Positions 1-9,100 of a stretch of 33,294 bases of DNA are shown piece by piece (within the stretch, counting starts at the first letter, position 1; the number at the start of each line of letters is the position of its first letter). The position numbers and the translations under genes were made by a program. The notes beneath the pieces were generated by a model. That model did not search any database. It was not told the DNA's origin and was given only the letters and a program-made list of their open reading frames with translations. The stretch is taken from positions 1-33,294 of the forward strand of contig JAKVCB010000030.1 in the NCBI GenBank assembly GCA_022448345.1. Reading direction: 5' to 3'. Source of the stretch: Pirellulales bacterium (GTDB taxonomy: Bacteria > Planctomycetota > Planctomycetia > Pirellulales > Lacipirellulaceae).

Positions 1-1644
1 GGAGAGCTGATTGATACGGCTGCCATCGCCGCGCCCGCCAAAATGCTTGGGGCCGGGATCAATTTGCCGATAGTTCCAGGTCTTGCCATTGTCGGTACTG
101 CGGCCGATGTGCATCTTGTAGGTGGGCCTGCCGCCGGCGACGGTGGGTTCCGCTCTGACATCGGCCAGGGTCAGCAGCGTTCCTTTGTTGGTGATCCCAA
201 AGCCGGAGGTGCTAACTCGTTCGGCTTTCGGGCGATCGATGTCGGCGAATTTTTTCCAGGTCTGTCCTTCATCGGTGGAACGATAGATTTCTGGAAAACG
301 ACAGGTAAACATCAAGCTACCATCAGGATGGCGGCAAAGAATAAGTCCTTTGCCGCCGATGTCGCCATAGTCGAGCTGCTCGGCGGGCAGTCTCCGGTAG
401 ACAATCGTTTCGTAATTCTCGATGTAGTCGCCCCCCTCAAAACGATCATCGGGACGGATCCGCACCAGGCCGTTGTCCAGGTAACCTTCCGAGTCCACCC
501 TGTCGGTCATCAGGCTCGGATAGATTAGAGGCGGCCGGTCAAAACCCTCGGGTGTCCAGCGGACCACGGAGATGGCGGGCTGATTTCCCCATTCGTCGAC
601 TTTGCGTCCGTCGCCCGGTTCCTGGTAACGCTTGAGAGTTTTGCCCCGATCATACGCCGAGACCATCACTCCATTATCAAGTACGACTGTCGATATCCCA
701 CTGGCCGGTTCACACGCCTCGGGACGCGGCTGGAGCAACAGGCCATAGCGGCTTTGCCCCAGCACATAGACCTCCTCACCCCAGGTCGCACCCCCGTCGT
801 CGCTGATCAGCGCCCGTGCCCCGTAGGGAAAACTTTCTTCGCCATAGCTAAGCACCAACCGGCCATCGGGAAGTTCTACCAGGTTCCCTGGCACCTGGTT
901 GATACGGGTGGCAGCTGTGATTGGTTCCCACGACTTTCCCTGGTCGGTGGATTGAAGGATGACCGTGTTTCGGCATTTGTCATCAGTAGTTCCTGTATAC
1001 AGAGCGCAGGCCAGAAGTTTTTCTGAATCCCCTTTGTCGACTAGGGGCCGCAAATCAGACCATCCATCAGCAAGCGTAGTACGTTTTTTCCAGCTGGCAC
1101 CGTGGTCCCTGGAGACAAACAGCTCGGTTCCAATCGAAAACAAGAGGGTCCCGTCAGCAAGTTCCAGAAAACTGCCCTGGCTTTCGGATACATCGCCTTC
1201 GACCGACAGCCTTCCCAGAGACTTCCACGTCTGGCCCAGGTCGTCCGAAGCGATCACACTGAGGTTTGCGGATTTGCCTGCGACAGCCAGAATGGCGCCG
1301 CTCTCAAGTGAGCCTAGTGCCTTGACCTCTCCCTTGGAGGGTCCACTTTCTGTAAGGTTTTCCAGTTCGTTCCAATGCAGGCCGCCATCACTACTACGGG
1401 CAATCGATCCACCACGACCGACAACCAACAGGGTGTTTCCCTGCTTGCAGAGTAGTGGATTGGTTTCGTCAAACAGCACTTCCTGCCGCTCGATCCTAAT
1501 GCGCCGATATCGCAGGATCTCCTTGTCGGAATAATCGCCTTGGACTTGAAGATCGGGAGCGATTTCGTAACTGGCCGGTTGTGCGTTGACCGGAGAAGCG
1601 ACCAGAGAAAGCATCAATATCACAAAGACGAATAGACATTTCAT
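1..1644 (-). CDS. Secreted Asp-box (BNR/sialidase-like) protein, C-terminus cut by window edge
   Basis: The frame is open for 548 codons from ATG at 1644 to base 1, so the C-terminus lies outside the window. The start MKCLFVFVILMLSLVASPVNA is a clear Sec signal peptide, and a GGAG Shine-Dalgarno sits about 10 bases upstream. I count seven Asp-boxes of the form S-x-D-x-G-x-x-W: SSDGGLHW (about residue 84), SDDLGQTW (131), SRDHGASW (178), STDQGKSW (232), SDDGGATW (281), STDEGQTW (455) and STDNGKTW (516). These mark a beta-propeller of the sialidase/BNR superfamily. Family members include exo-sialidases and non-enzymatic propellers, and I cannot assign catalytic residues, so the substrate is unknown. 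It lies 35 bp downstream of the small lipoprotein gene, probably in one transcript with it and the DUF1559 gene. Confidence 0.85.
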   Translation of the reverse strand, partial: MKCLFVFVILMLSLVASPVNAQPASYEIAPDLQVQGDYSDKEILRYRRIRIERQEVLFDETNPLLCKQGNTLLVVGRGGSIARSSDGGLHWNELENLTESGPSKGEVKALGSLESGAILAVAGKSANLSVIASDDLGQTWKSLGRLSVEGDVSESQGSFLELADGTLLFSIGTELFVSRDHGASWKKRTTLADGWSDLRPLVDKGDSEKLLACALYTGTTDDKCRNTVILQSTDQGKSWEPITAATRINQVPGNLVELPDGRLVLSYGEESFPYGARALISDDGGATWGEEVYVLGQSRYGLLLQPRPEACEPASGISTVVLDNGVMVSAYDRGKTLKRYQEPGDGRKVDEWGNQPAISVVRWTPEGFDRPPLIYPSLMTDRVDSEGYLDNGLVRIRPDDRFEGGDYIENYETIVYRRLPAEQLDYGDIGGKGLILCRHPDGSLMFTCRFPEIYRSTDEGQTWKKFADIDRPKAERVSTSGFGITNKGTLLTLADVRAEPTVAGGRPTYKMHIGRSTDNGKTWNYRQIDPGPKHFGGRGDGSRINQLS

Positions 1645-1679
1645 GGGGTGAGACTCCAGGTAGATTTCAATAGGAATAA

Positions 1680-2141
1680 TTATTTTCGGCGTTCGGGCCG
1701 ATCGATGACAATGTCGAACTTGTTGGGTCCTTTTCTGGTGACCTCGTATTGGAGGTCGCTGGTCGCGGGCGAGCGGTACTTGGAGTGGACCGGATGCTTG
1801 GGGGGTGTTTCAGGGCCTTGCCACAGTGCGCGAACGACCACGCGGTGTTGGCCCTCGACCGCACCATCGCCGGGCTCTTCGGTGCCAAGGCGAAACGTAC
1901 CGTCGCGAGAAACTCCAGACCGGGCCTGCACCTGGCCGTCGGACGACTGAAATATAATCATCCCTCCTGCCAGGGGCTGCCCATCCTCAAAGTGAACGGT
2001 TCCGGTCACCGGATATGTCCGCAGGCCGCTATCGCAACCCGCCAGAGGGCACACCGCGCCGACCGCAAAAATAACCAACAGGAGATAGCGGGCGGGCGGG
2101 TCGATGGTGCCCTTCCGGTAAAACGTTTTCAGGTTTTCCAT
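1680..2141 (-). CDS. Small lipoprotein with carboxypeptidase-regulatory-like domain
   Basis: This is a 153-residue protein with a hydrophobic segment at about residues 19-35 ending in the lipobox LAGC (Cys36), so it is probably lipid-anchored and faces the periplasm. The mature part begins with a TGTVHFEDGQPLAGGMIIF stretch, typical of the Ig-like carboxypeptidase-regulatory or transthyretin-like fold common in planctomycete lipoproteins. The C-terminus is rich in beta-strand pattern. In planctomycetes such proteins are commonly encoded next to DUF1559 genes, as here; the gene starts 90 bp after the DUF1559 stop, across a tandem repeat. A second protein of the same type follows the other DUF1559 gene at 5182-5547. 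No good Shine-Dalgarno is seen. The exact role is unknown. Confidence 0.8.
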   Translation of the reverse strand: MENLKTFYRKGTIDPPARYLLLVIFAVGAVCPLAGCDSGLRTYPVTGTVHFEDGQPLAGGMIIFQSSDGQVQARSGVSRDGTFRLGTEEPGDGAVEGQHRVVVRALWQGPETPPKHPVHSKYRSPATSDLQYEVTRKGPNKFDIVIDRPERRK

Positions 2142-2155
2142 GGAAATATTCGCTG

Positions 2156-2240
2156 CCCGTACGCTAGTAATCCCCGTACGCTAGTAATCCCCGTACGCTA
2201 GTAATCCCCGTACGCTAGTAATCCCCGTACGCTAGTAATC
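2156..2240. repeat. Tandem repeat, five perfect 17-bp copies, overlapping a stop codon
   Basis: The plus-strand unit CCCGTACGCTAGTAATC occurs five times without a mismatch (85 bp). Read on the minus strand the first unit starts GAT TAC TAG, which are the last two codons and stop of the DUF1559 gene. The other four copies fill the spacer before the lipoprotein gene. Because 17 is not a multiple of three, the copied TAG triplets fall in all three reading frames. There are no unique spacers, so it is not a CRISPR array. Confidence 0.95.
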
Positions 2241-3368
2241 AATGCATGGTCCGTTTCCTGAAGCATGTTCGCTATTGCGGCTGGCCAAATCTTCCAGAAC
2301 CTGTCCGCTCACGTAAACCTCCATCGCACGTACGCTGCCGTCACACATCGAAAATTGGCAAATCCCCGGATGCCAACTGCCAAATACGGGGATAATCGTC
2401 AACCCTTGGTCTACTTGGATCATCGTATCATCGTTGGGTCCCGCAGCGATTGGATACGAAAAACCGGCTAGCCGTGAGGGATTCGTCCAGCTATTGCCGC
2501 TCATCCAGCTACCGTCAGATCCCCATTCGTATTCTGTTCCGCTAATGCCTGAGCAGTTGCGGTCACATGATCTATAGCTGGGACCGTGCTGGCCCTCAAT
2601 CACGTGCTTCTCGCCAATCATCAGCGTCTTGGACAATCCGTCAGTGATCTTCTTAAAGCTAATGTGGGTCTTGAAAGGGTCGTTGCTGCTGCCGGTATCC
2701 CAATGCTGAAGCAGGATCACCCCATTTTTATTTTTCATAAAGCCGCGAAAAGGACCGCTTGACCCTCCGTAGGCTCCCGGGGGCCAAAAGGTAATTCCCG
2801 GAGGACAACAACAATTTTCAGTACCGCCATTACCGGCGTAATCTCCATAGGGAGCAGGAGGATGCGGCTCGCCATCAAACCGCGGTATGGGATCTTCCTG
2901 TCCCGGGGTAAAATCACTGGGACGGAACCGGGATGGACACCGATAGCTGGAAACCTGGTTTTGCCAGCAGCGCTTGTTGAGGATGCGCCCGTCATCATAG
3001 GCTCTGTGCCACCGGGCGTTCAGTGTCCAGCAGTCGGCCTGGGCTACATCCTCCATGAACGGCAGTATCTTTACAAACCATGTTGGGTGTTCATCACGGT
3101 GGTGCGACGAGGGAATGCCTTTGTACACACTCTCGAAATTGTGCACTGCCAGGGCGATTTGTTTGAGGTTGTTGGTGCACTGAATTCTACGGGCCGCTTC
3201 ACGCGCAGACTGAACCGCCGGCAACAACAGGGCGATGAGAATGCCAATGATGGCGATCACGACCAGAAGTTCGACCAGCGTAAATGCCGCTCGCGGCAAC
3301 CGCTTTTCCGCCAGGCAACTGCCAAGGGCAGGGCGAGGTGATCTTTTAGTGGGTTTGTTGTTGTTCAT
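2232..3368 (-). CDS. DUF1559 family prepilin-like protein (H-x9-DG)
   Basis: This 378-residue protein has a type IV prepilin-like N-terminus: a basic leader of 28 residues, then [15 protein letters not shown] with Glu at +5, and a long hydrophobic helix ending [12 protein letters not shown]. Cleavage would fall between Ala28 and Phe29, whereas most relatives have Gly before the Phe. Near the C-terminus is [12 protein letters not shown], the H-x9-DG motif of planctomycete DUF1559 proteins. The middle is rich in Cys, Gly and aromatic residues. These proteins are very numerous in planctomycetes and are thought to be exported pseudopilin-like surface proteins, but their function is not settled. 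The gene is first in a leftward set with the lipoprotein and Asp-box genes, and its stop codon lies inside the 17-bp tandem repeat. Confidence 0.93.
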   Translation of the reverse strand: MNNNKPTKRSPRPALGSCLAEKRLPRAAFTLVELLVVIAIIGILIALLLPAVQSAREAARRIQCTNNLKQIALAVHNFESVYKGIPSSHHRDEHPTWFVKILPFMEDVAQADCWTLNARWHRAYDDGRILNKRCWQNQVSSYRCPSRFRPSDFTPGQEDPIPRFDGEPHPPAPYGDYAGNGGTENCCCPPGITFWPPGAYGGSSGPFRGFMKNKNGVILLQHWDTGSSNDPFKTHISFKKITDGLSKTLMIGEKHVIEGQHGPSYRSCDRNCSGISGTEYEWGSDGSWMSGNSWTNPSRLAGFSYPIAAGPNDDTMIQVDQGLTIIPVFGSWHPGICQFSMCDGSVRAMEVYVSGQVLEDLASRNSEHASGNGPCIDY

Positions 3369-3966
3369 GAAAAACTGTCAGATTGGTCTAACGCTGCGGG
3401 GCTGGTTCGGTGCCAGTGGCCGCGAAAAAAACAAAATAACACCTGCCTCATACTATTCTATTGAACCCGAATTTTCCAGATTAGTCCTCTGATCGTGACG
3501 GTGGGCGACAAGAAATCGGAAACCCGCATGGCAGGAGGCATTAAGACAGTGGCGGGCGGTTTGTTGAACTTTTCCCAAGGATTACGTGCTTGATCAGCGG
3601 TGAATTCTAGCGTTCGACCAACAATCGCCTGCTGCGGAGACAAGTATTGAACGGGGCGTGCCTTGAAGGGAATGGTTGGTTTAGAGGCCATTTCTGAGTT
3701 TGCTGCAAGCTCTGTGTTTGCTGCAGGAGCAGGGTGTGTGTTATAAAGGAGTGTGCTGGAGTGTCGGGATAATTTTTGGTGCTGCGATCGCGCTGGCCTT
3801 GCAGGCCGGCTATGCAGGTGTGGCTTGGTGGCCGGTTTAGCAGGCGGGTCACGAAGGCCGATAGGGAACATGATTTTGGCAGTGGATCAGGTCGGGACAA
3901 TTCACCTGGGGCTTCGTCCAGGCGTGGGGTTTTCCGGGAGTATCATTGGTGCGTGGAGTATTATCG
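3369..3966. promoter_or_regulatory. Divergent intergenic region between two DUF1559 genes
   Basis: This roughly 600-bp stretch separates two divergently transcribed DUF1559 modules and should hold both promoters. I find no convincing gene; the open frames in it have compositions unlike real proteins. Visible structure is a direct repeat of GTTTGCTGCA at 3698-3707 and 3716-3725 (start to start 18 bp) and a short palindrome GGCCT-TGC-AGGCC at 3795-3807. I could not place confident -35/-10 boxes. Confidence 0.4.
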
Positions 3967-5055
3967 ATGCGAGTTGACTATTTTAGATTTCGCCAGCGCT
4001 TTCCGCTGGGCCGGCAGACCGGTTTTACGCTGGTGGAACTTCTGGTCGTGATTGCGATCATTGGTATTCTCATTGCCCTGTTGTTGCCCGCCGTTCAGGC
4101 GGCCCGTGAATCGGCACGCCGAATGCAGTGTGCCAACCAGCTCAAGCAGTTAGGGCTGGCCTGCCTGACGTTTGAAGAGTCAATGAATACGCTTCCTTAC
4201 AGTTCTTTCACCTGGCAGTGGCTCCCCCACAAGACATTGGGTTGCGACTGGGAAAACCACAATAGCAGCCCATCTAGTGCGCAGACTCGTGAAGGGAATG
4301 GCACGAGCTGGATCGTACTCATACTACCCTACATTGATCAGCAGCAGATGTATGATTTGTTTCAGGAGTGTCGTGTATTTGAAGGCAATTTTGCACAGGG
4401 TCAGGGACTTGGCCGCCGAGATGCTTATTTCGCGACAATCAGGGACCTGGTTGATGACCAGATTGAATCGCTCCACTGCCCTACCGATGAGGCCAGTTTG
4501 AACCTGGTCCGGGACCAGCCGGACTGGCAATATATTCCTCAGCGCGTTACCAGTTACAAAGGGTGCGCGGGGAACTCAAAAATTTTTAACAGTTCCGAGT
4601 GGGGGGTATCTCCAGCACAGTTGTTACCGGATGAATGTCCTGTGAGGAACTATCATGGGCACAGTAAATGTGCAAACGGCCTTTTCTGGCGCAATGACCG
4701 ATTTATGAAGGGGCGGCGGCTCAGTACCACCATCGATGGGCTCAGCCACACTTTTATGATTGGCGAGGCACTACCAGAATTCGACCAGCATTCTTCCTGG
4801 GCCTTTGCCAATGGGCCATGGGCCGTTTGTGCCATTCCACCCAATCATGGAGTGGGTTTGGTTGGCCGGGAACTTCAGGTGTACCGTAGAACGCATGACA
4901 AGTCCCTTGGTTTTCGCAGCTACCATCCAGGCGGCTTGCATTTTTGTCTTGGTGACGGGTCGGTTCATTTTGTCACCGACACGATCGATATGTATACCTA
5001 CCGGTCGATGAGCACGCGCAATTGTGAGGAGCCCCTGCTCAAAGGGAGTTTTTAA
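3967..5055 (+). CDS. DUF1559 family prepilin-like protein (H-x9-DG)
   Basis: This 362-residue protein belongs to the same family as the divergent gene at 2232-3368. I start it at ATG 3967 because a GGAG at 3955-3958 is correctly spaced; an in-frame TTG at 3946 has no such site. The leader is 19 residues (MRVDYFRFRQ...RQTG), with a canonical Gly19/Phe20 prepilin-peptidase site, Glu at +5, and a hydrophobic helix followed by PAVQAARESARRMQ. The C-terminal motif H-P-G-G-L-H-F-C-L-G-D-G matches H-x9-DG. It differs greatly from the divergent copy outside these motifs. A small lipoprotein gene follows about 125 bp downstream, mirroring the left module. The protein is probably exported and membrane-anchored via the helix. 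Confidence 0.93.
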   Translation: MRVDYFRFRQRFPLGRQTGFTLVELLVVIAIIGILIALLLPAVQAARESARRMQCANQLKQLGLACLTFEESMNTLPYSSFTWQWLPHKTLGCDWENHNSSPSSAQTREGNGTSWIVLILPYIDQQQMYDLFQECRVFEGNFAQGQGLGRRDAYFATIRDLVDDQIESLHCPTDEASLNLVRDQPDWQYIPQRVTSYKGCAGNSKIFNSSEWGVSPAQLLPDECPVRNYHGHSKCANGLFWRNDRFMKGRRLSTTIDGLSHTFMIGEALPEFDQHSSWAFANGPWAVCAIPPNHGVGLVGRELQVYRRTHDKSLGFRSYHPGGLHFCLGDGSVHFVTDTIDMYTYRSMSTRNCEEPLLKGSF

Positions 5056-5181
5056 CTAGACGCAGGAAAGTATTCGTGCCGGCAGAACTGTTTTTGTGCG
5101 ATCAACTTTGTGCGACTGGTCGGGTCAGGATTTTTCCCTCTCGGGTGGGGGAGAGTGAATTGGTCATGGAGGTTTGGCTTG

Positions 5182-5547
5182 GTGTTTGAAAAGGTCTTTA
5201 AGTTCTGGTGCTTTTTGTGTTTGGTTGCCTGGTGCTCCGGCTGCAGCGATTCGTTGGAATCGACCGTGCGGGGGGTGGTTACTTACCAGGGCAAGCCGGT
5301 GGTGGATGCGATGGTGAATTTTCATCCCAAGCAACATTCACCGACGGCTTACGACATGACCGACCAACGGGGAAGGTATTTTCTCAAAACGGGAACGAGT
5401 AACGGGATCGTACCAGGCGGGTATTGGGTGACCATCACGGGTGCACCAGAGTCGGGGTTTCCGCAGCAGTATCAGATGCGCGGTACCTCGGGTTTGGATT
5501 TTGAAGTCGTCTCTGGAAAAAACCAGATTGATATAGTGATGGAGTAA
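5182..5547 (+). CDS. Small lipoprotein with carboxypeptidase-regulatory-like domain
   Basis: This 121-residue protein follows the DUF1559 gene. I prefer the GTG start at 5182, since GGAGG at 5168-5172 lies 9 bases upstream; longer in-frame starts (for example GTG 5110) would add about 24 residues without a signal-like character. The N-terminus has a basic residue pair then FWCFLCLVAWCSGC, a signal peptide ending in a lipobox-like CSGC. The mature part contains VRGVVTYQGKPVVDAMVNF, the first strands of a carboxypeptidase-regulatory-like fold, and ends in an NQIDIVME strand. The architecture matches the lipoprotein at 1680-2141, although the sequences are only loosely alike. A role with its DUF1559 neighbour is inferred from the conserved pairing only. 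Confidence 0.75.
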   Translation: MFEKVFKFWCFLCLVAWCSGCSDSLESTVRGVVTYQGKPVVDAMVNFHPKQHSPTAYDMTDQRGRYFLKTGTSNGIVPGGYWVTITGAPESGFPQQYQMRGTSGLDFEVVSGKNQIDIVME

Positions 5548-5576
5548 TGCGCCGAGCGCGTCCCAGGAATAATCAC

Positions 5577-5709
<133 letters not shown>

Positions 5710-5747
5710 TCGGCTGGCTGCGAAGAAACAACCAAAGGCCAAGTTTC

Positions 5748-5777
5748 ATGATAGTCGGTGAACTGGATTTCGTTCAA
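5748..5777 (-). promoter_or_regulatory. Candidate sigma-70-type promoter of tRNA-Asn
   Basis: On the minus strand TTGAAC (-35, 4 of 6 consensus) is followed after 18 bp by TATCAT (-10, 5 of 6). The predicted start would lie about 30 bases before the mature tRNA 5' end. The match is good for both boxes but rests on consensus alone. Confidence 0.45.
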
Positions 5778-6112
5778 TAGCCACGGATAGAACCACAACA
5801 TTCGCTCAAAAAAATTGCCCCCATAAGTGGCGCTGTCGGCATGATGGGGGGAATTGCCAAATTCCGCACCCCACCTGAGCACGCTGGAAGAGCCGCGGTG
5901 GGTTGCTGTGATTCTGGCAGGTTGCTTTCTCGAAAAGCTCTCTCTTAAACACGCAATCGACGGTTCTCTCAAGTCGGGTAGACGTTTCGGTTGATTTGGT
6001 GTACAAGTGTATATGTTATTCGTGCGGTGCATGGTCGCCAGGCCAGCAGTAAGAGACACAAAAACTTTCTCCAGGGCTCTCGATAAATCTTGGGGGGGCA
6101 CCTTTCAGGCTG
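5778..6112. other. Non-coding stretch upstream of dnaE2
   Basis: Between the tRNA promoter and dnaE2 I see no supportable gene. The stretch should contain the dnaE2 promoter. I looked for the Escherichia coli (CTGT-N8-ACAG) and Bacillus (GAAC-N4-GTTC) LexA boxes and found neither; the only short dyad is TACA-AG-TGTA at about 6002-6011, too small to call an operator. Confidence 0.4.
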
Positions 6113-9100
6113 ATGCAATACGCAGAACTCCACGCGAAGACCAACTTCTCGTTCCTCGAAGGTGCGTCGCATGCTGATGAACTCGTGACGCGGGCCGCTG
6201 AACTGGGCTACAAGGCGCTGGCTATTACCGATCGCAATAGCCTGGCAGGGGTGGTAAGGGCCCACACGGCGGCGAAAGATTCGGCTTTAAAACTGATTGT
6301 TGGGGCTGAGCTTACGCCGCTCGATGCGCCGCCAGTGGTGGTGTGGGCTACCGATCGTGCCGCCTACGGACGGCTCTGCCGACTGCTGACACGTGGTCGA
6401 CGGCGGGCCCCCAAAGGCGAGTGTCTGTTGACGCGAAGTGATATCGGAGAATTTTCCGAGGGACTCATTGCAGCCGTTCCTGGCACCGCAGAGGTTTTGG
6501 CCGCGGCTAAAAATGGTGGGCCTGTCGCTATGCCGGTTTCTGAAACACGCGTTCATTCGAGAGCTTCATTAAGATCCTCGCTCGCTGCGTATCGAGACAT
6601 TTTTGGCCGGGACGTCTACCTGTTGGCCGAGCTGGCCTGTGGACCTGACGATGCGGGGCGGTTGGCACAGCTTGACGACCTGTCGCGACAAACGAACTTG
6701 CCACTGGTGGCAGCCGGTGATGTGCACTACCACGTGCCCGGGAGGATGGTGCTGCACGATGTACTCGCAGCGATTCGGCATGGCACGACTGTGGCTCAGG
6801 CCGATGGCAAGTGGTTGTTTCCTAATGCCCAGCGGCACCTTCAGGAATTGAGTGCGATCGAATCGCTGTTTTCATCCATGCCTGCGGCGCTGGACCGAAC
6901 CGTGGAAATCGCTTCGCGGTGCAATTTTTCGCTCGACCAGTTGCGTTATGAATATCCCACGGAACTGGCACCTGATGGGATATCGCCGCTGGAATATCTT
7001 GAGCAACTTACCTGGGAGGGAGCCCGCCGTCGTTACCAAAGGGGGGTGCCCGAGAAGGTGCGCCGACAGATTGAACATGAACTTCGATTGATCGGCGAAT
7101 TGCACTACGAATCGTATTTTCTCACGGTGTGGGACCTGGTGCGGTTTGCCCGCAGTAAAAACATTCTTTGCCAGGGGCGGGGATCGGCAGCGAACTCGGC
7201 CGTTTGTTACTGTCTGGAGGTGACCTCGGTCGACCCAGCCATGACTGACCTGTTGTTCGAGCGGTTTGTGAGTAAAGAACGCGATGAAGCGCCCGACATT
7301 GACGTTGATTTTGAGCACGAACGGCGCGAGGAAGTGTTGCAGTACTTGTACCAGAAATATGGTCGTGAGCGGGCTGGCCTGGCTGCGACGGTCATTACTT
7401 ATTGCAGCCGTTCAGCCATTCGCGATGTGGGCAAAGCACTCGGGTTGTCGCTGGACCGGATCGATGCGCTGGCCAGTCAGGTGGAGGGTCACAAGCAGGA
7501 ACCAAAAATGGCCCAGCGGTGTCGCGAGGCAGGCATCGATCCGCAGGGGGAACTGGCCAGGCGGCTTGTCTATTGTGTGAACGAAATGATTGGATTTCCC
7601 CGCCATCTTTCTCAGCATGTCGGTGGCATGGTGATCACCCAAGGTGCCTTGTGCGAACTGGTGCCGATTGAAAACGCAGCCATGCCGGACCGAACGGTCA
7701 TTGAGTGGGATAAGGATGATCTGGATGCGCTGGGGATTTTAAAAGTCGATTGCCTTTGTTTGGGTATGCTTACGGCGCTGCACCGGTGTTTTGACCTGGT
7801 CAAGCAGCACTACGGGGCCAAAGGCCCAGATGGTCGCGAGTTGGCCTTGGCCACGATTCCCCCGGACGATTCTGATGTGTATGACATGATCTGCCGGGCC
7901 GACACAGTGGGGGTGTTTCAGATTGAAAGTCGGGCCCAGATGTCGATGTTGCCGCGGCTCAAGCCGCGCTGCTACTACGATCTGGTGATCGAAGTGGCCA
8001 TCGTGCGGCCAGGACCGATCCAGGGTAACATGGTCCATCCCTACCTGCGCCGTCGAGCGGGTGAAGCAGCCGAAAGCTATCCCAATGAGGCCATTCGCCA
8101 GGTACTCCAAAAAACGTTGGGTGTCCCTATTTTTCAGGAGCAGGCGATGCGGCTGGCAGTTGTGGCAGCCGGTTTTACACCCGGCGAGGCGGACCAACTC
8201 CGCCGGGCGATGGCGGCCTGGCGCCGGCCGGGACTGATCGACCAGTTTCGTCGCAAGCTGCTCGACGGGATGCGGCGCGGTGGCCTTGCAGAAGAGTTTG
8301 CCCAGGGAGTGTATCGGCAGATTCGTGGCTTCGGTGAATATGGATTTCCCGAATCGCACGCAGCCAGTTTTGCACTGCTGGTCTATGCCTCGGCATGGAT
8401 GAAGCACCATTATCCAGAGGCCTATGCGGCTGCCTTGCTCAACAGCCAGCCGATGGGATTCTATGCGCCAGCCCAGTTGGTCCGCGATGCGCGCTCGCAC
8501 GAGGTTGAGGTTTTGCCCGTGGATGTGAACCACAGCCGGTGGGATTGTACATTGGAGAACATTGCCGATGGGCGCGCACGGCTGCGGCTGGGAATGCGGA
8601 TGCTCCGTGGATTTCAGTATGATGATGCGATGGCAGTCGAGCAGGCCCAGGCAGAGGGGCCCTTCAGGTCGCTCGCTGATTTTGTACGCCAGGCTGGTCT
8701 TGGCCGGGCGGCGTTAAAATGTCTGGCCGAGGCCGATGCATTTGGGTCGCTTGGTTTGACGCGTCGCGAGTCCCTTTGGCAGGCGCTTGCACAGAACAAG
8801 AAACCCAAGGCCATGCCGTTGTTCGATCCGCCCGATCGTGATGGCCTCGGGGAGGGTGGCTTAAGTGCGGATGACGTCATGTGCGACAGGTTTACCGACG
8901 ACGATGAACCGTTGCCCGAGGCATTGCCTGCAATGAATCTTGCCGAAGAGGTGTTTGCCGATTACCAGACAGTTCACCTTTCGTTGCGGGCCCATCCGGT
9001 TTCGTTTTACCGCGACAGGCTTGATCGGTTGGGAGTGACTTCGGCGGTGGGACTTGCCGAACTCAAAAATGGCAAGCGGGTTTCGGTGGCCGGACTGGTA

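Noticed and set aside
2156-2240. Possible CRISPR array
   Set aside because: Units are 17 bp and directly adjacent with no unique spacers, and no cas gene is in the window; it is a simple tandem repeat.
3795-3807. Terminator-like hairpin in the DUF1559 divergent region
   Set aside because: The stem is only 5 bp with a 3-base loop and no T-run, and no gene ends there.
3458-3871. Minus-strand open frame of 137 codons in the divergent intergenic region
   Set aside because: Composition is rich in Pro, Ser, Arg and His without domain, signal or ribosome binding site; competing frames overlap it and it fits chance reading of a promoter region.
7739-8533. Long minus-strand open frame (264 codons) inside dnaE2
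   Set aside because: It is antisense to the well-supported polymerase core and has shadow-frame composition.
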